In this document: positions 30,981-39,456 of the stretch, piece by piece | Layout of the letters: each line of letters begins with the position of its first letter | How positions within the stretch are numbered: the first letter of the stretch is position 1 | NCBI GenBank assembly: GCA_037134755.1 | Contig: JBAXLO010000013.1 | Coordinates: 1 to 39,594, forward strand | Direction: 5' to 3' | DNA: 39,594 nt | Source of the DNA: JBAXLO01 sp037134755 | Lineage (GTDB): Bacteria > Bacteroidota > Bacteroidia > Bacteroidales > JACABE01 | Notes under the pieces: generated by a model | What the model saw: only the letters and a program-made list of their open reading frames with translations | What the model was told of the DNA's origin: nothing | The model's database searches: none | Program-made: the position numbers and the translations under genes

Positions 30981-31415
30981 ATGGATTTAAGAAATATTTA
31001 TCATGCTATCGGAAAGCCGGGTTTGTTTGAATTAATATCAACAAATAAGTCAGGAGCAATCATTGAGTCTTTAATCGACAAGAAACGTATTCAGATGTTT
31101 GCGTCTGATAAATTAACAAGTGTTAAAGATGTAAGCTTATTTACAACAGGAGACGATGTCCCATTAGAGGAAGTTTTTAAAACTATTTATCTTAAAGAAA
31201 ATGGCGAAAAATGTATTGATCCAAAATCTGATAATACAGCTTTAAAAAATTATATGAAAGAAGTTTTGCCCGAATATGATCAGGATAGAGTATATGTTTC
31301 GGATATGAAGAAACTTTTTTCGTGGTATAACTTATTAGTTAGCGAAAACAAACTCGATTTTTCAGAAGATGAAAAAGAAGCATCTGAAGAAAACATTGCT
31401 GAAGAAAGCAAATAA
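30981..31415 (+). CDS. DUF5606 protein
   Basis: The 144-residue protein starts 'MDLRNIYHAIGKPGLFELIS' and has 'GAIIESLIDKKRIQMFASDK', 'VSLFTTGDDVPLEEVFKTIY' and an acidic C terminus, the pattern of the DUF5606 family. That family is confined largely to Bacteroidota and has no known function. No signal peptide or membrane segment is visible, so it should be cytosolic. It is a single-gene unit with its own -7 box and terminator. Confidence 0.87.
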   Translation: MDLRNIYHAIGKPGLFELISTNKSGAIIESLIDKKRIQMFASDKLTSVKDVSLFTTGDDVPLEEVFKTIYLKENGEKCIDPKSDNTALKNYMKEVLPEYDQDRVYVSDMKKLFSWYNLLVSENKLDFSEDEKEASEENIAEESK

Positions 31416-31436
31416 AAATAATACTTAGCATATATC

Positions 31437-31470
31437 AAAGTCCGTAATATAATTTACGGACTTTTTTTTA
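31437..31470 (+). terminator. Terminator after the DUF5606 gene
   Basis: AAAGTCCGTAA (31437-31447) pairs perfectly with TTACGGACTTT (31454-31464) across a 6-base loop, with a long T run following. It is 21 bases after the stop codon. Confidence 0.9.
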
Positions 31471-31532
31471 TTTGATAAAAATTTCATTAAAGCATACAAC
31501 CATTTTGAAATAAATTACGTCTAATAACAAAA

Positions 31533-32096
31533 ATGCATAAGAAAATTTCCGAAGATTGGTTAATTGACGGCTGTATAGAAGGAGATCGCTATGCACAAAA
31601 GATGCTATTTGAAAAATATCAGGCTACTATGTTTGCAATTTGCATGAGATATGCAAAAAACAAAATGGAAGCCGAAGACGTAATGATTGATGGATTTATG
31701 GTAGTATATTCAAGCCTTAGCCAATTCAAAGGGAAGGGTTCTTTTGAAGGATGGATAAAGAGGATAATGATAAATACAGCTATTAATAATTATAGAAGTA
31801 ATTTAAAAAACTACATGTCATTGTCAATTGATGATGAATCTTACTTTGAAAGAAAAGATGAAGCTGAACAACACAATGAAGAATTTCCAACTGAGGTATT
31901 AATGGGGATGATTCAATCGTTACCTGAAGGTTATAGAATGGTTTTTAATCTTTACGAAATAGAAGGATATACTCATAAGGAAATAGCAAAGTTGTTAGAT
32001 GTCTCGATAGGTACAACTAAAACACAATTGTACCATGCTAAAAAGGCATTACAGAATAAGATTGCAATATATAGACAAGGGGGGCTATCAAAATAA
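31533..32096 (+). CDS. ECF-type RNA polymerase sigma factor
   Basis: The 187-residue protein has region 2 (about 20-95: 'FEKYQATMFAICMRYAKNKMEAEDVMIDGF', 'FKGKGSFEGWIKRIMINTAI') and region 4 (about 125-180: 'LPEGYRMVFNLYEIEGYTHKEIAKLLDVSIGTTKTQLYHAKKAL'). This places it among extracytoplasmic-function sigma factors. No sigma-1.1 or sigma-3 is present. It is followed 3 bases later by a membrane protein that resembles its anti-sigma partner, so the pair is cotranscribed. The target promoters and signal are unknown. Confidence 0.93.
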   Translation: MHKKISEDWLIDGCIEGDRYAQKMLFEKYQATMFAICMRYAKNKMEAEDVMIDGFMVVYSSLSQFKGKGSFEGWIKRIMINTAINNYRSNLKNYMSLSIDDESYFERKDEAEQHNEEFPTEVLMGMIQSLPEGYRMVFNLYEIEGYTHKEIAKLLDVSIGTTKTQLYHAKKALQNKIAIYRQGGLSK

Positions 32097-32099
32097 AAA

Positions 32100-33137
32100 A
32101 TGAGCGATAATTTAAATAACATAGGAGAAGTTTTCAGGAATTCGTTGAAAGACCTTAAAATGGAGTCAAACGGACAGTTGTGGAACAGACTTGATAAAAG
32201 TCTTTCTTCGCAACCTATCGTAACTCCAAAGAAGGTTCTTTTGCACACTTCCCATGTTTCGTGGGTTAGTGTAGCTGCTGCTGCCTCTCTTATCAGCTTT
32301 GTTGCTCTTGCGGCTTATTATTTTTCTCCTAAAACACATGAAGCTACTATTGCAAATACAAAGCAAAATAATAAGCAACCAAATAATGTAAATAATATTA
32401 AAGACAGTACACTTTACGTAAATAATTCAGATACTGCTAAAGTTATATCTTTAGATAATAAAGAGGAGATTACTAATATTACTCCAAAGAGTAGTAATAA
32501 TATTGAAAATAAATCCAATCCTGAACTAAATAAACAATATCACAAACCTGAACTTGAAAAGAAGAATAAAAAGACTGATAACAACACATTAACTCCCAAT
32601 TCAAATAATAATAATCCTCCACAACAGTTTACTAATAATAGTTTTAATAATGTTGCTCCTAATAATTATAATCAATCACCATATACTCAGCCTAACAATG
32701 CAGCTAACAATAATAAAACTATAAAAAACAATACTACTACTAATATTCAGCAGTTAGCTGTTATTCCTAACAATAATAAGATTACACCAAAAGACACAGC
32801 AAGAGCTATAAATACAATTGATAATAATACTGTTGTTAATAAAAATGAAAATGTTATTAAGCCTGAGCAGGATGTTAAAGAATTAAAGATACCTAATGTG
32901 TTTACTCCAAATGGTGATGGTGTTAATGATTATTTTGTGATTAATAATTTAGAAACTTGTAGCAGTGCTCAACTAAAAGTATGTGACCGCAACGGAAGAG
33001 TAGTTTTTGAAACCAATAGTTATCATAACGAATGGGATGGACATGGGTTGCCTGATGGCGTTTATTTTTATTCGTTTATTTACCATAGAGGAGCAGCAGG
33101 TGGAGTTAAGCAGGGCTCTGTTACCATTAAGAGGTAA
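32100..33137 (+). CDS. Membrane protein with anti-sigma-like N terminus and CHU_C/type IX sorting-like C terminus
   Basis: The 345-residue protein has a short cytosolic N terminus ('FRNSLKDLKMESNGQLWNRL') of the kind often paired with ECF sigma factors, and a single membrane segment at residues 51-75. Next is a very Asn-rich flexible linker (about 85-255). The C-terminal domain (about 262-345) reads 'IPNVFTPNGDGVNDYFVI', 'CDRNGRVVFETNSYHNEWDG' and 'LPDGVYFYSFIYHRG', matching the CHU_C / gliding motility-associated C-terminal domain. It has no signal peptide of its own. A membrane-anchored anti-sigma role is inferred from position; it is not proven. Confidence 0.82.
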   Translation: MSDNLNNIGEVFRNSLKDLKMESNGQLWNRLDKSLSSQPIVTPKKVLLHTSHVSWVSVAAAASLISFVALAAYYFSPKTHEATIANTKQNNKQPNNVNNIKDSTLYVNNSDTAKVISLDNKEEITNITPKSSNNIENKSNPELNKQYHKPELEKKNKKTDNNTLTPNSNNNNPPQQFTNNSFNNVAPNNYNQSPYTQPNNAANNNKTIKNNTTTNIQQLAVIPNNNKITPKDTARAINTIDNNTVVNKNENVIKPEQDVKELKIPNVFTPNGDGVNDYFVINNLETCSSAQLKVCDRNGRVVFETNSYHNEWDGHGLPDGVYFYSFIYHRGAAGGVKQGSVTIKR

Positions 33138-33704
33138 TTATTCATCCAGTTTAAAGCTTTTCACAACATTATATATTGGCCCTTCTTTGCGAAGAATGCT
33201 TTCATAAAGATATATTTCTGTTACATTTCCCTTTTGTATATCAGCCGTTGCATACTTTTCAATAATCTGGTTAAAGAATTTCTTGTCATCAACATTTTTT
33301 ATTCTACCTATTGTAAGATGTGGAACAAAGTTTTGACGATCACGCTCAAAACCGATAGCTGCCATATTATTCAGAATGTTTTCAGCGAGAGTTTTTAAGA
33401 TTGGATTGTTATCAATACCAAACCAAATTACTTTAGGTTGATAGCTACTGCCAAATATTCCTGTTTTATTAATATGCATTTCAAATCCACGCACTTCTTT
33501 TATGGATTCTTCTACTTTTAAACATATATCAGGAATAATATCCACAGATGTTTCTCCAAAAAACTTTAATGTAAAATGAACATTAAATAACTCTACCCAT
33601 TTAATGCTTTGAGTATTGAGATTAGTCTTTAATCCATTATAAACTTCTTTAAAGTTAGTATCAGGTATAATCTTAATTGCCAGAAAAAGTCTTTTAGTTT
33701 GCAT
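33138..33704 (-). CDS. thpR: RNA 2',3'-cyclic phosphodiesterase (2H phosphoesterase)
   Basis: The 188-residue protein carries the two HxT motifs of the 2H phosphoesterase/LigT family, 'NVHFTLKFFGE' and 'VPHLTIGRI', spaced correctly, and begins 'KRLFLAIKIIPD'. Length and pattern match ThpR (RNA 2',3'-cyclic 3'-phosphodiesterase, also called 2'-5' RNA ligase). Its stop directly follows the end of the convergent CHU_C gene with no gap. It is downstream of the arginase-fold gene by 23 bases and probably cotranscribed with it. Confidence 0.92.
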   Translation of the reverse strand: MQTKRLFLAIKIIPDTNFKEVYNGLKTNLNTQSIKWVELFNVHFTLKFFGETSVDIIPDICLKVEESIKEVRGFEMHINKTGIFGSSYQPKVIWFGIDNNPILKTLAENILNNMAAIGFERDRQNFVPHLTIGRIKNVDDKKFFNQIIEKYATADIQKGNVTEIYLYESILRKEGPIYNVVKSFKLDE

Positions 33705-33727
33705 TTAACTCTATTTAATCTTTAAAG

Positions 33728-34903
33728 TTACATTAGCTTTTTAAACACCTGCCACCAACGATCAGGGATTTCGTTTTCGAGAGCAGTTTGATAATCATTA
33801 TAAGAGCAAGGAACCAGATAATGTCTTTCGTACTTTATCTTAAGATCTATCGGACAAGGAACTTCCATCCACCAACGATCACTTTTTTTACTCTTGTAGA
33901 ATATTATTTCACTGGAATGATTCTGGATAGTAACATAATATTTTTTATAATTTTCTTTGTCGAGATAAGGAAAATCTTGCTTACGATTGCAATAACCATC
34001 AATAAAATACCAAATCATCTCAGCTACTAAAAAAGAAGTTTGACCATTGCTATCAAAGGTAGGGTTGGTTTCATAAAAACCTATACTTGTTAGTTTATCA
34101 CTAAGCCCGGCATAGCGAACAATCTGACAAATATCCTCACCATTAAATCCATTGGGCGTAGCATTGGCATTAGCGGGAGCATCAGCTTGCCTTACCGCCG
34201 ATATATCAATACTAATCATATCTGCATTACGTACTAATGGCTCAACCTCTTCCAGGTCTTTTTTTATAACTCCCAAACGATAAGTATCGAAATAAAGGTT
34301 GTCCATAAGTTCTACAGCCTCGTTATCTACAAAATAAGTTTGGTATCCAATATTTGTATAATTAAATAAAAAATTAGGCTGATGAAGGATTATCTTACTT
34401 AAAAAAGATTGAGAATCTATATCCTTTTCGGCTTCACCCAAATCAAACATTGGATCAACCACAAACATATTAATAATCTGACCTAACTTTTCGTAAGCTT
34501 TATAATTAGCATAAGTTAAATCGTGACTACCACCTATAATAATTGGAAGAATTCCTTTTTTCAGTAAGCTCGAAACAACTTCAGCAACCGCAAAATAAGT
34601 ATCCTCAACTGTGTGACCGTTCTTTATATTACCTATGTCAGCAATTTTAACAGATGTTTGATGAGGAAACAAACAGTAAAATTTCTTTCTTATCTCATCG
34701 GGAGCATAAGCACACCCAAAGTTGTTAATTGAAAGCCTATCTTCCTTCACTCCTAATAAAGCAATATTAATTCCATCTAATTCAGGAAAAGTGTCTTCTT
34801 CATAAAATGTAGTTATGATATTGCTGTAACGTTCTCTTTGATCGTTGAAATTGAAATCGGACTGCTTAATTTCAACCGGCTCCAGATATAGTTTTATTTC
34901 CAT
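33728..34903 (-). CDS. Arginase/formimidoylglutamase-like protein lacking some metal ligands
   Basis: The 391-residue protein has the ureohydrolase fold landmarks: 'PIIIGGSHDLTYANYKAYEK' with His127 and Asp128, a second motif 'VVDPMFDLG' and a third 'ISIDISAVRQADAPA'. Compared with canonical DAHxD and SxDxD, the His is Met152 and the second Asp of the third motif is Ser235. Bacteroidota proteins of this type are often annotated formimidoylglutamase; I recall similarly altered motifs in relatives. It may be inactive or use one metal. A C-terminal extension of about 100 residues ('QDFPYLDKENYKKYYVTIQN', 'DRWWMEVPCPIDLKIKYERH') is not part of arginase. It leads a two-gene minus-strand unit with thpR. 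Confidence 0.82.
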   Translation of the reverse strand: MEIKLYLEPVEIKQSDFNFNDQRERYSNIITTFYEEDTFPELDGINIALLGVKEDRLSINNFGCAYAPDEIRKKFYCLFPHQTSVKIADIGNIKNGHTVEDTYFAVAEVVSSLLKKGILPIIIGGSHDLTYANYKAYEKLGQIINMFVVDPMFDLGEAEKDIDSQSFLSKIILHQPNFLFNYTNIGYQTYFVDNEAVELMDNLYFDTYRLGVIKKDLEEVEPLVRNADMISIDISAVRQADAPANANATPNGFNGEDICQIVRYAGLSDKLTSIGFYETNPTFDSNGQTSFLVAEMIWYFIDGYCNRKQDFPYLDKENYKKYYVTIQNHSSEIIFYKSKKSDRWWMEVPCPIDLKIKYERHYLVPCSYNDYQTALENEIPDRWWQVFKKLM

Positions 34904-35145
34904 TTAATTGTTTCAATTATTAGATTGTAAAAGTAGAAAAATATTAATTACTAAAGCAAAAATAATTAAAAAACTTTTCAGCAAACAAGTGTTAATATAA
35001 TTAACATCTTATTATTGTTAATAAATGAATAAGATAATTTTTTATTTACTCAATTCAATCATAAAATGATTATCTTTACAAAAAATTTCAAACGATTTAT
35101 AAATGGCAATAAATACAAACAAAATACTCTGCAATTAATTTAGAA

Positions 35146-37398
35146 ATGAAACAATTGACAAATATATTTCTTTTCCTTTTTGTTGCTGCTTGTTTAAATT
35201 GCAGTGCAATAAATAATTCTCGATTGTTTTTAAAAGAAACCACTTCCGTAAATGTTCTTATCAATAATAAAATTAAAATAAATACTGTTTTACTTTTTGA
35301 TATTGAAAATGTAATCAAAGATCATTATGTGCTAATAGGGCTTGTAATAATATTGCTTTTTTTATTTATTTATACTAAAATAACCAATTCAAAATTATTT
35401 TTCAACCAAAATGTATTAAGATCTTCACAAGAGAAACAATTACTTGAAACTGTTGATAAGCTAACCTATAGTGAGATGCTTCTTAATGAATCTCAACGTA
35501 TAGCAAAGATAGGAAATCTAGAAAGAAACTTCTTAAGCGGAAAAACAATTTATTCGGATAATCTATGGGATATATTTGAAATTCCGATAGCTGAAAAAGA
35601 TAATTATCTTGATTACTTCAATAATCTTGAATTTATACATCCAGACGACAGACTATCTTATTTTGAAACTATTGAAAAGTTAAAACAAGATAAAATAGAA
35701 AACTACACTATTAATTACAAAGCAATAACAATAAAAGGTAACATTATTAATTTAGTGTCAAAAGGCAAAAGAGTATTAAATAATAAGGGGGAAGTTGAAA
35801 GACTCTTAATAATTATACAAGATGTTACAGAAAAGAATAAAATAGAAAGTGAAGTAATTGCTTACGAAAGAAAATTTACGGACATCTTTAGATACAGCCC
35901 TTTAATGCTTTCAATAACCACACTTGAGGATGGTATTTTTATAGATACGAATGAACAGTTACTAAAGAATTTTAATTTATCAAAAGAAGAAGTAATTGGC
36001 AGATCAGTTAAAACACTTAATCTATATTATGATTTAAAAGATAGAGCCCAAATAGTTGAACTTTTAAAAGAAAATGGTCATTACAGTAATTTCGAAGCTA
36101 AATTTGTTCTTCCTGATGGGAGTGTAAGAAATGGCATGTTTAATGGAAGTATCATTGAAATAAATGGTGAAAAATTATACCTCTCGATAGTATCAGATAT
36201 TACTGAATTAAAAAATGCTGAAGCTGCAATCAAAGAAGGGGAAGAGAAATATAAAATGATTGTAGAAAACACCAACGATGGAATTTTCATCTTTAGTAAA
36301 GGTAAACTTATATTTACAAATTATAAAATACAGGAATCATTAGGATATTCTGAAGAAGAGTTAAAGAATATTAGCATCTTTGATCTTATTCACCCAGAAG
36401 ATAAACAAATGTTTAAAGATTCTATCAGAAATAGAAGCGAAGGGTTGAACGATGCCTCATTTTTTGAAATAAGGATTCTAACAAAAGACAATTTAATTAG
36501 AATTTGTGAGTTTACAAAGAAAGTGATTTCTTTAAATGATGGAACAGATATTTTAGGTATTGTTCACGATATTACCGATATTAGAACTGCTGAAATAGAA
36601 CTTAGAATATTTAACAAATATCTTGAAGAAAAAATAGCTATAGAAATAAAAAGAAGCGAAATGCATGATCAGGCATTATTGCAAAAAACAAAACTTGAGT
36701 TTATTGGGGAAATGGCAGCTGGTATGGCTCATGAAATTAATCAACCGCTTACAGGGATAACTATGGGACTAGACAATCTCTTAAATAAAGCTTCTTCTAT
36801 TGGAATTGAGGAAATATATCTGACCGAAAAAGTAAAAACACTATTTGGTTATGTTAAACGGATAGAAAATATTATTGACCATGTTAGAACATTCTCAAGA
36901 GACCAACAAATAACTATTTTTGAAAAATACATTATTAATGAGACAATAGATAATGCCATACTACTTGTAAATAAAACATATAAAAATATTGGAATAGATA
37001 TTACTTTTGATTGTTCTGATTCGTTATTTTCTCAAGGAAATAAATATAAATTTGAACAAGTAATGCTTAATTTACTTTCAAATGCAAAAGATGCAATAAT
37101 AGAAAAAGAAAAATTGCAAAGAAATATAACTTTTAATAAGACAATAGAAATAAAATTAATTGACATTGATGAGATGAATATTATCTTTGTAAAAGATTAT
37201 GGAATTGGTATAAGCAAAAAAAACATAGAAAATATATTCAAACCTTTTTATACTACAAAAGAAGCCAATAAAGGAACAGGGCTGGGTTTGTCTATTGCTT
37301 ATGGGATAATTAAAGAAATGAACGGAGAAATAGAAACTGAAAGTATAGAAAATGAATATACTTCAATGAAAATAACATTACCAAAAGTTATGCAATAA
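35146..37398 (+). CDS. PAS-domain sensor histidine kinase
   Basis: The 750-residue protein has a signal-like N terminus (1-22) and a membrane segment at about 61-79 ('YVLIGLVIILLFLFIYTKI'). Three PAS domains follow (about 100-230, 235-355, 360-485), then a HisKA domain with the phospho-acceptor His529 ('EMAAGMAHEINQPLTGI') and an HATPase_c domain ('NLLSNAKDAI', 'KDYGIGISKKNIENIFKPF', 'GTGLGLSIAYGII'). The region before the membrane segment is short, so sensing is probably done by the cytosolic PAS domains. It is 20 bases ahead of the sigma-54-type regulator and forms a two-component pair. Confidence 0.94.
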   Translation: MKQLTNIFLFLFVAACLNCSAINNSRLFLKETTSVNVLINNKIKINTVLLFDIENVIKDHYVLIGLVIILLFLFIYTKITNSKLFFNQNVLRSSQEKQLLETVDKLTYSEMLLNESQRIAKIGNLERNFLSGKTIYSDNLWDIFEIPIAEKDNYLDYFNNLEFIHPDDRLSYFETIEKLKQDKIENYTINYKAITIKGNIINLVSKGKRVLNNKGEVERLLIIIQDVTEKNKIESEVIAYERKFTDIFRYSPLMLSITTLEDGIFIDTNEQLLKNFNLSKEEVIGRSVKTLNLYYDLKDRAQIVELLKENGHYSNFEAKFVLPDGSVRNGMFNGSIIEINGEKLYLSIVSDITELKNAEAAIKEGEEKYKMIVENTNDGIFIFSKGKLIFTNYKIQESLGYSEEELKNISIFDLIHPEDKQMFKDSIRNRSEGLNDASFFEIRILTKDNLIRICEFTKKVISLNDGTDILGIVHDITDIRTAEIELRIFNKYLEEKIAIEIKRSEMHDQALLQKTKLEFIGEMAAGMAHEINQPLTGITMGLDNLLNKASSIGIEEIYLTEKVKTLFGYVKRIENIIDHVRTFSRDQQITIFEKYIINETIDNAILLVNKTYKNIGIDITFDCSDSLFSQGNKYKFEQVMLNLLSNAKDAIIEKEKLQRNITFNKTIEIKLIDIDEMNIIFVKDYGIGISKKNIENIFKPFYTTKEANKGTGLGLSIAYGIIKEMNGEIETESIENEYTSMKITLPKVMQ

Positions 37399-37418
37399 AT
37401 AATAATAAAGTAAAGACA

Positions 37419-38819
37419 ATGATAAAGTTAAAAATACTAGTGCTTGATGATAACCAAGGAGTAAGAGACGAGCTAAGTGAATTTCTCACCTCAAAGAATT
37501 TTGAAATCTTTCAGGCAAGCTTACCTTCTGAGGCAACTTTTATTCTTGAGAATAACGAAATAGATATAGCAATAGTAGATGTTAAATTACCTGAAAAAGA
37601 TGGAATAACATATTTAAAGGAAATCAAAGAGAGCTACCCTTTTTTGGAAGTAATTATGATAACCGGACATGGAGATATGAATATGGTAATACAGGCATTA
37701 AGATCGGGGGCAAATGATTTCTTTCAGAAACCATTTCGTTCAATAGATGTTGAAGGTGCTATCCATAGAACTCAAAGATTTATTGAACTTAATAAAAAGC
37801 TAAAAACAGCTGAGACCAATTATTCATTATTAACACAAGAACTTAATTCAAAGTTTAGATGGAATCTTATAGCAGAAAGTGTTGCTATGAAATCTGTCCT
37901 TGATCTTGTAGCTAAGGTTGCACTTTCTGATAAAACCACAGTACTTATAACTGGAGAAAGTGGAACAGGAAAAGAACTTATCGCAAGAATGATTCATTAC
38001 CTAAGTGCTAGAAAAAATAATTATTTTAATGCTGTAAATTGTTCTGCAATTCCGGATTCTTTATTTGAAAGCGAGTTTTTTGGTCATAAACGTGGAGCAT
38101 TTACAGATGCTGTAGAAACAAAATCCGGGATGTTTGAAGTTACGAATAAAGGGACATTATTTTTAGATGAAATCGGGGATTTAAAATATGACCTTCAAGG
38201 TAAATTTTTAAGAGTTCTTGAAGAAGGAAGAGTTTCTAAAATAGGTGATAACAAAGAATTTGATATTGACGTAAGAGTAGTAGCTGCTACTAATAGAGAT
38301 CTCAAGCAAATGTGTGATGAAAGTAGGTTTAGAATAGATTTACTTCACCGTTTAAATTCATTTGTTATACATATACCACCTTTACGTGAAAGAAAGGAAG
38401 CGATCCCTGCTTTAATAGAATATTATTTAAAAGAATTTGCTAAGCAAGCTAGAAAAAAAATAAAAGGGATAGATGCTAACACCTTAAGATTATTACAGAA
38501 TTACGAATTTCCGGGCAATATCAGAGAGTTGAGAAACATGATAGAGAGAGCTGTTATTATTTGTGATGATGATAGATTGCAGATGAAACATTTTCAATTG
38601 GAAGCTGATTTAATAATTCCTGTCACTGAATTATATGAAGATAATGAGTCATACAATCTTGCAGATATAGAAAGAAGTGTAATAATTAAAGCACTAACAC
38701 GAACCAAAAATAATAGAACTCATGCTTCAAATCTTTTGGGTATTGAAAGGAGTAGATTACTTAGGAAAATAAACTTATATTCTATTACTGAAAAAGATAT
38801 TAAAAAAAGAAAATCATAG
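37419..38819 (+). CDS. NtrC-type sigma-54-dependent response regulator
   Basis: The 466-residue protein has a receiver domain (phospho-acceptor Asp54 in 'IAIVDVKLP', Thr82, Lys104 in 'FFQKPF'). The AAA+ domain has Walker A 'GESGTGKE' (179-186), the sigma-54 contact loop as GAFTDA near residue 226 (a frequent variant of GAFTGA) and Walker B 'GTLFLDEIGD'. A Fis-type helix-turn-helix follows ('NNRTHASNLLGIERSRLLRK', about 425-460). It activates sigma-54 promoters on phosphorylation by the kinase just upstream. No clear sigma-54 (-24/-12) promoter was noticed in the gene-free stretches of this window, so its targets are probably elsewhere. Confidence 0.94.
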   Translation: MIKLKILVLDDNQGVRDELSEFLTSKNFEIFQASLPSEATFILENNEIDIAIVDVKLPEKDGITYLKEIKESYPFLEVIMITGHGDMNMVIQALRSGANDFFQKPFRSIDVEGAIHRTQRFIELNKKLKTAETNYSLLTQELNSKFRWNLIAESVAMKSVLDLVAKVALSDKTTVLITGESGTGKELIARMIHYLSARKNNYFNAVNCSAIPDSLFESEFFGHKRGAFTDAVETKSGMFEVTNKGTLFLDEIGDLKYDLQGKFLRVLEEGRVSKIGDNKEFDIDVRVVAATNRDLKQMCDESRFRIDLLHRLNSFVIHIPPLRERKEAIPALIEYYLKEFAKQARKKIKGIDANTLRLLQNYEFPGNIRELRNMIERAVIICDDDRLQMKHFQLEADLIIPVTELYEDNESYNLADIERSVIIKALTRTKNNRTHASNLLGIERSRLLRKINLYSITEKDIKKRKS

Positions 38820-39205
38820 TAAAAACAGCTAACTTTTTTAGGTGCTATGAAAAATATTTAGCGATTCTATATATAGTTTCTCTCAGAAAACTTATAATTG
38901 ACTAATTATTAATATTATTTCGTTGATAATAGTTTGAATCTTTTTAAGAAAGTGCTTGTGTAATTCAAATAAAATGCTTAATACCTTATCCGTTAATAGG
39001 GATTTTTTCTAATGATAGTCATTATAAAAAAGTGTTGATTATTTTTAGATATTAAATGCTTTAAAACAGGTAAAAGTTTAGTTATTTTGCAAGATTTAAT
39101 GTAATTTTTTCTTATAATAAATGAAATCCTTTACCAATTGAATTTACAGACAAGAATATTGTTTCAGGGGAAGGCATTTAGTTGTTTAGACTATTAGGCT
39201 TTTAG

Positions 39206-39252
39206 AAAAACAAGAGCGACTGTTTTGATAAGGCAGCCGCTCTTTGTTTTCG
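39206..39252. terminator. Possible bidirectional terminator
   Basis: ACAAGAGCGACTG (39210-39222) pairs with CAGCCGCTCTTTGT (39234-39247) with one mismatch and one bulged base. A T run follows on the plus strand, and an A run on the other side would give one on the minus strand. It is nearly 400 bases after the regulator gene, so it may serve a gene outside the window on the right. Confidence 0.5.
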
Positions 39253-39456
39253 GACTTTTTCGTAATTCGTAATTGATTTCTATTCTTTTAAAAACTTCCT
39301 TAGCAACATGCCATTATCAGTACTTACACTAACGATTTATCATTATAAATCAGCGCAATAATATTTTCTGCAAAATTAGTTTAATTAAATAAATAACAAG
39401 CTATCAAAACTAATAATAATTTATTTATTATTTTGAGAGACCCAATAATGAGATTT

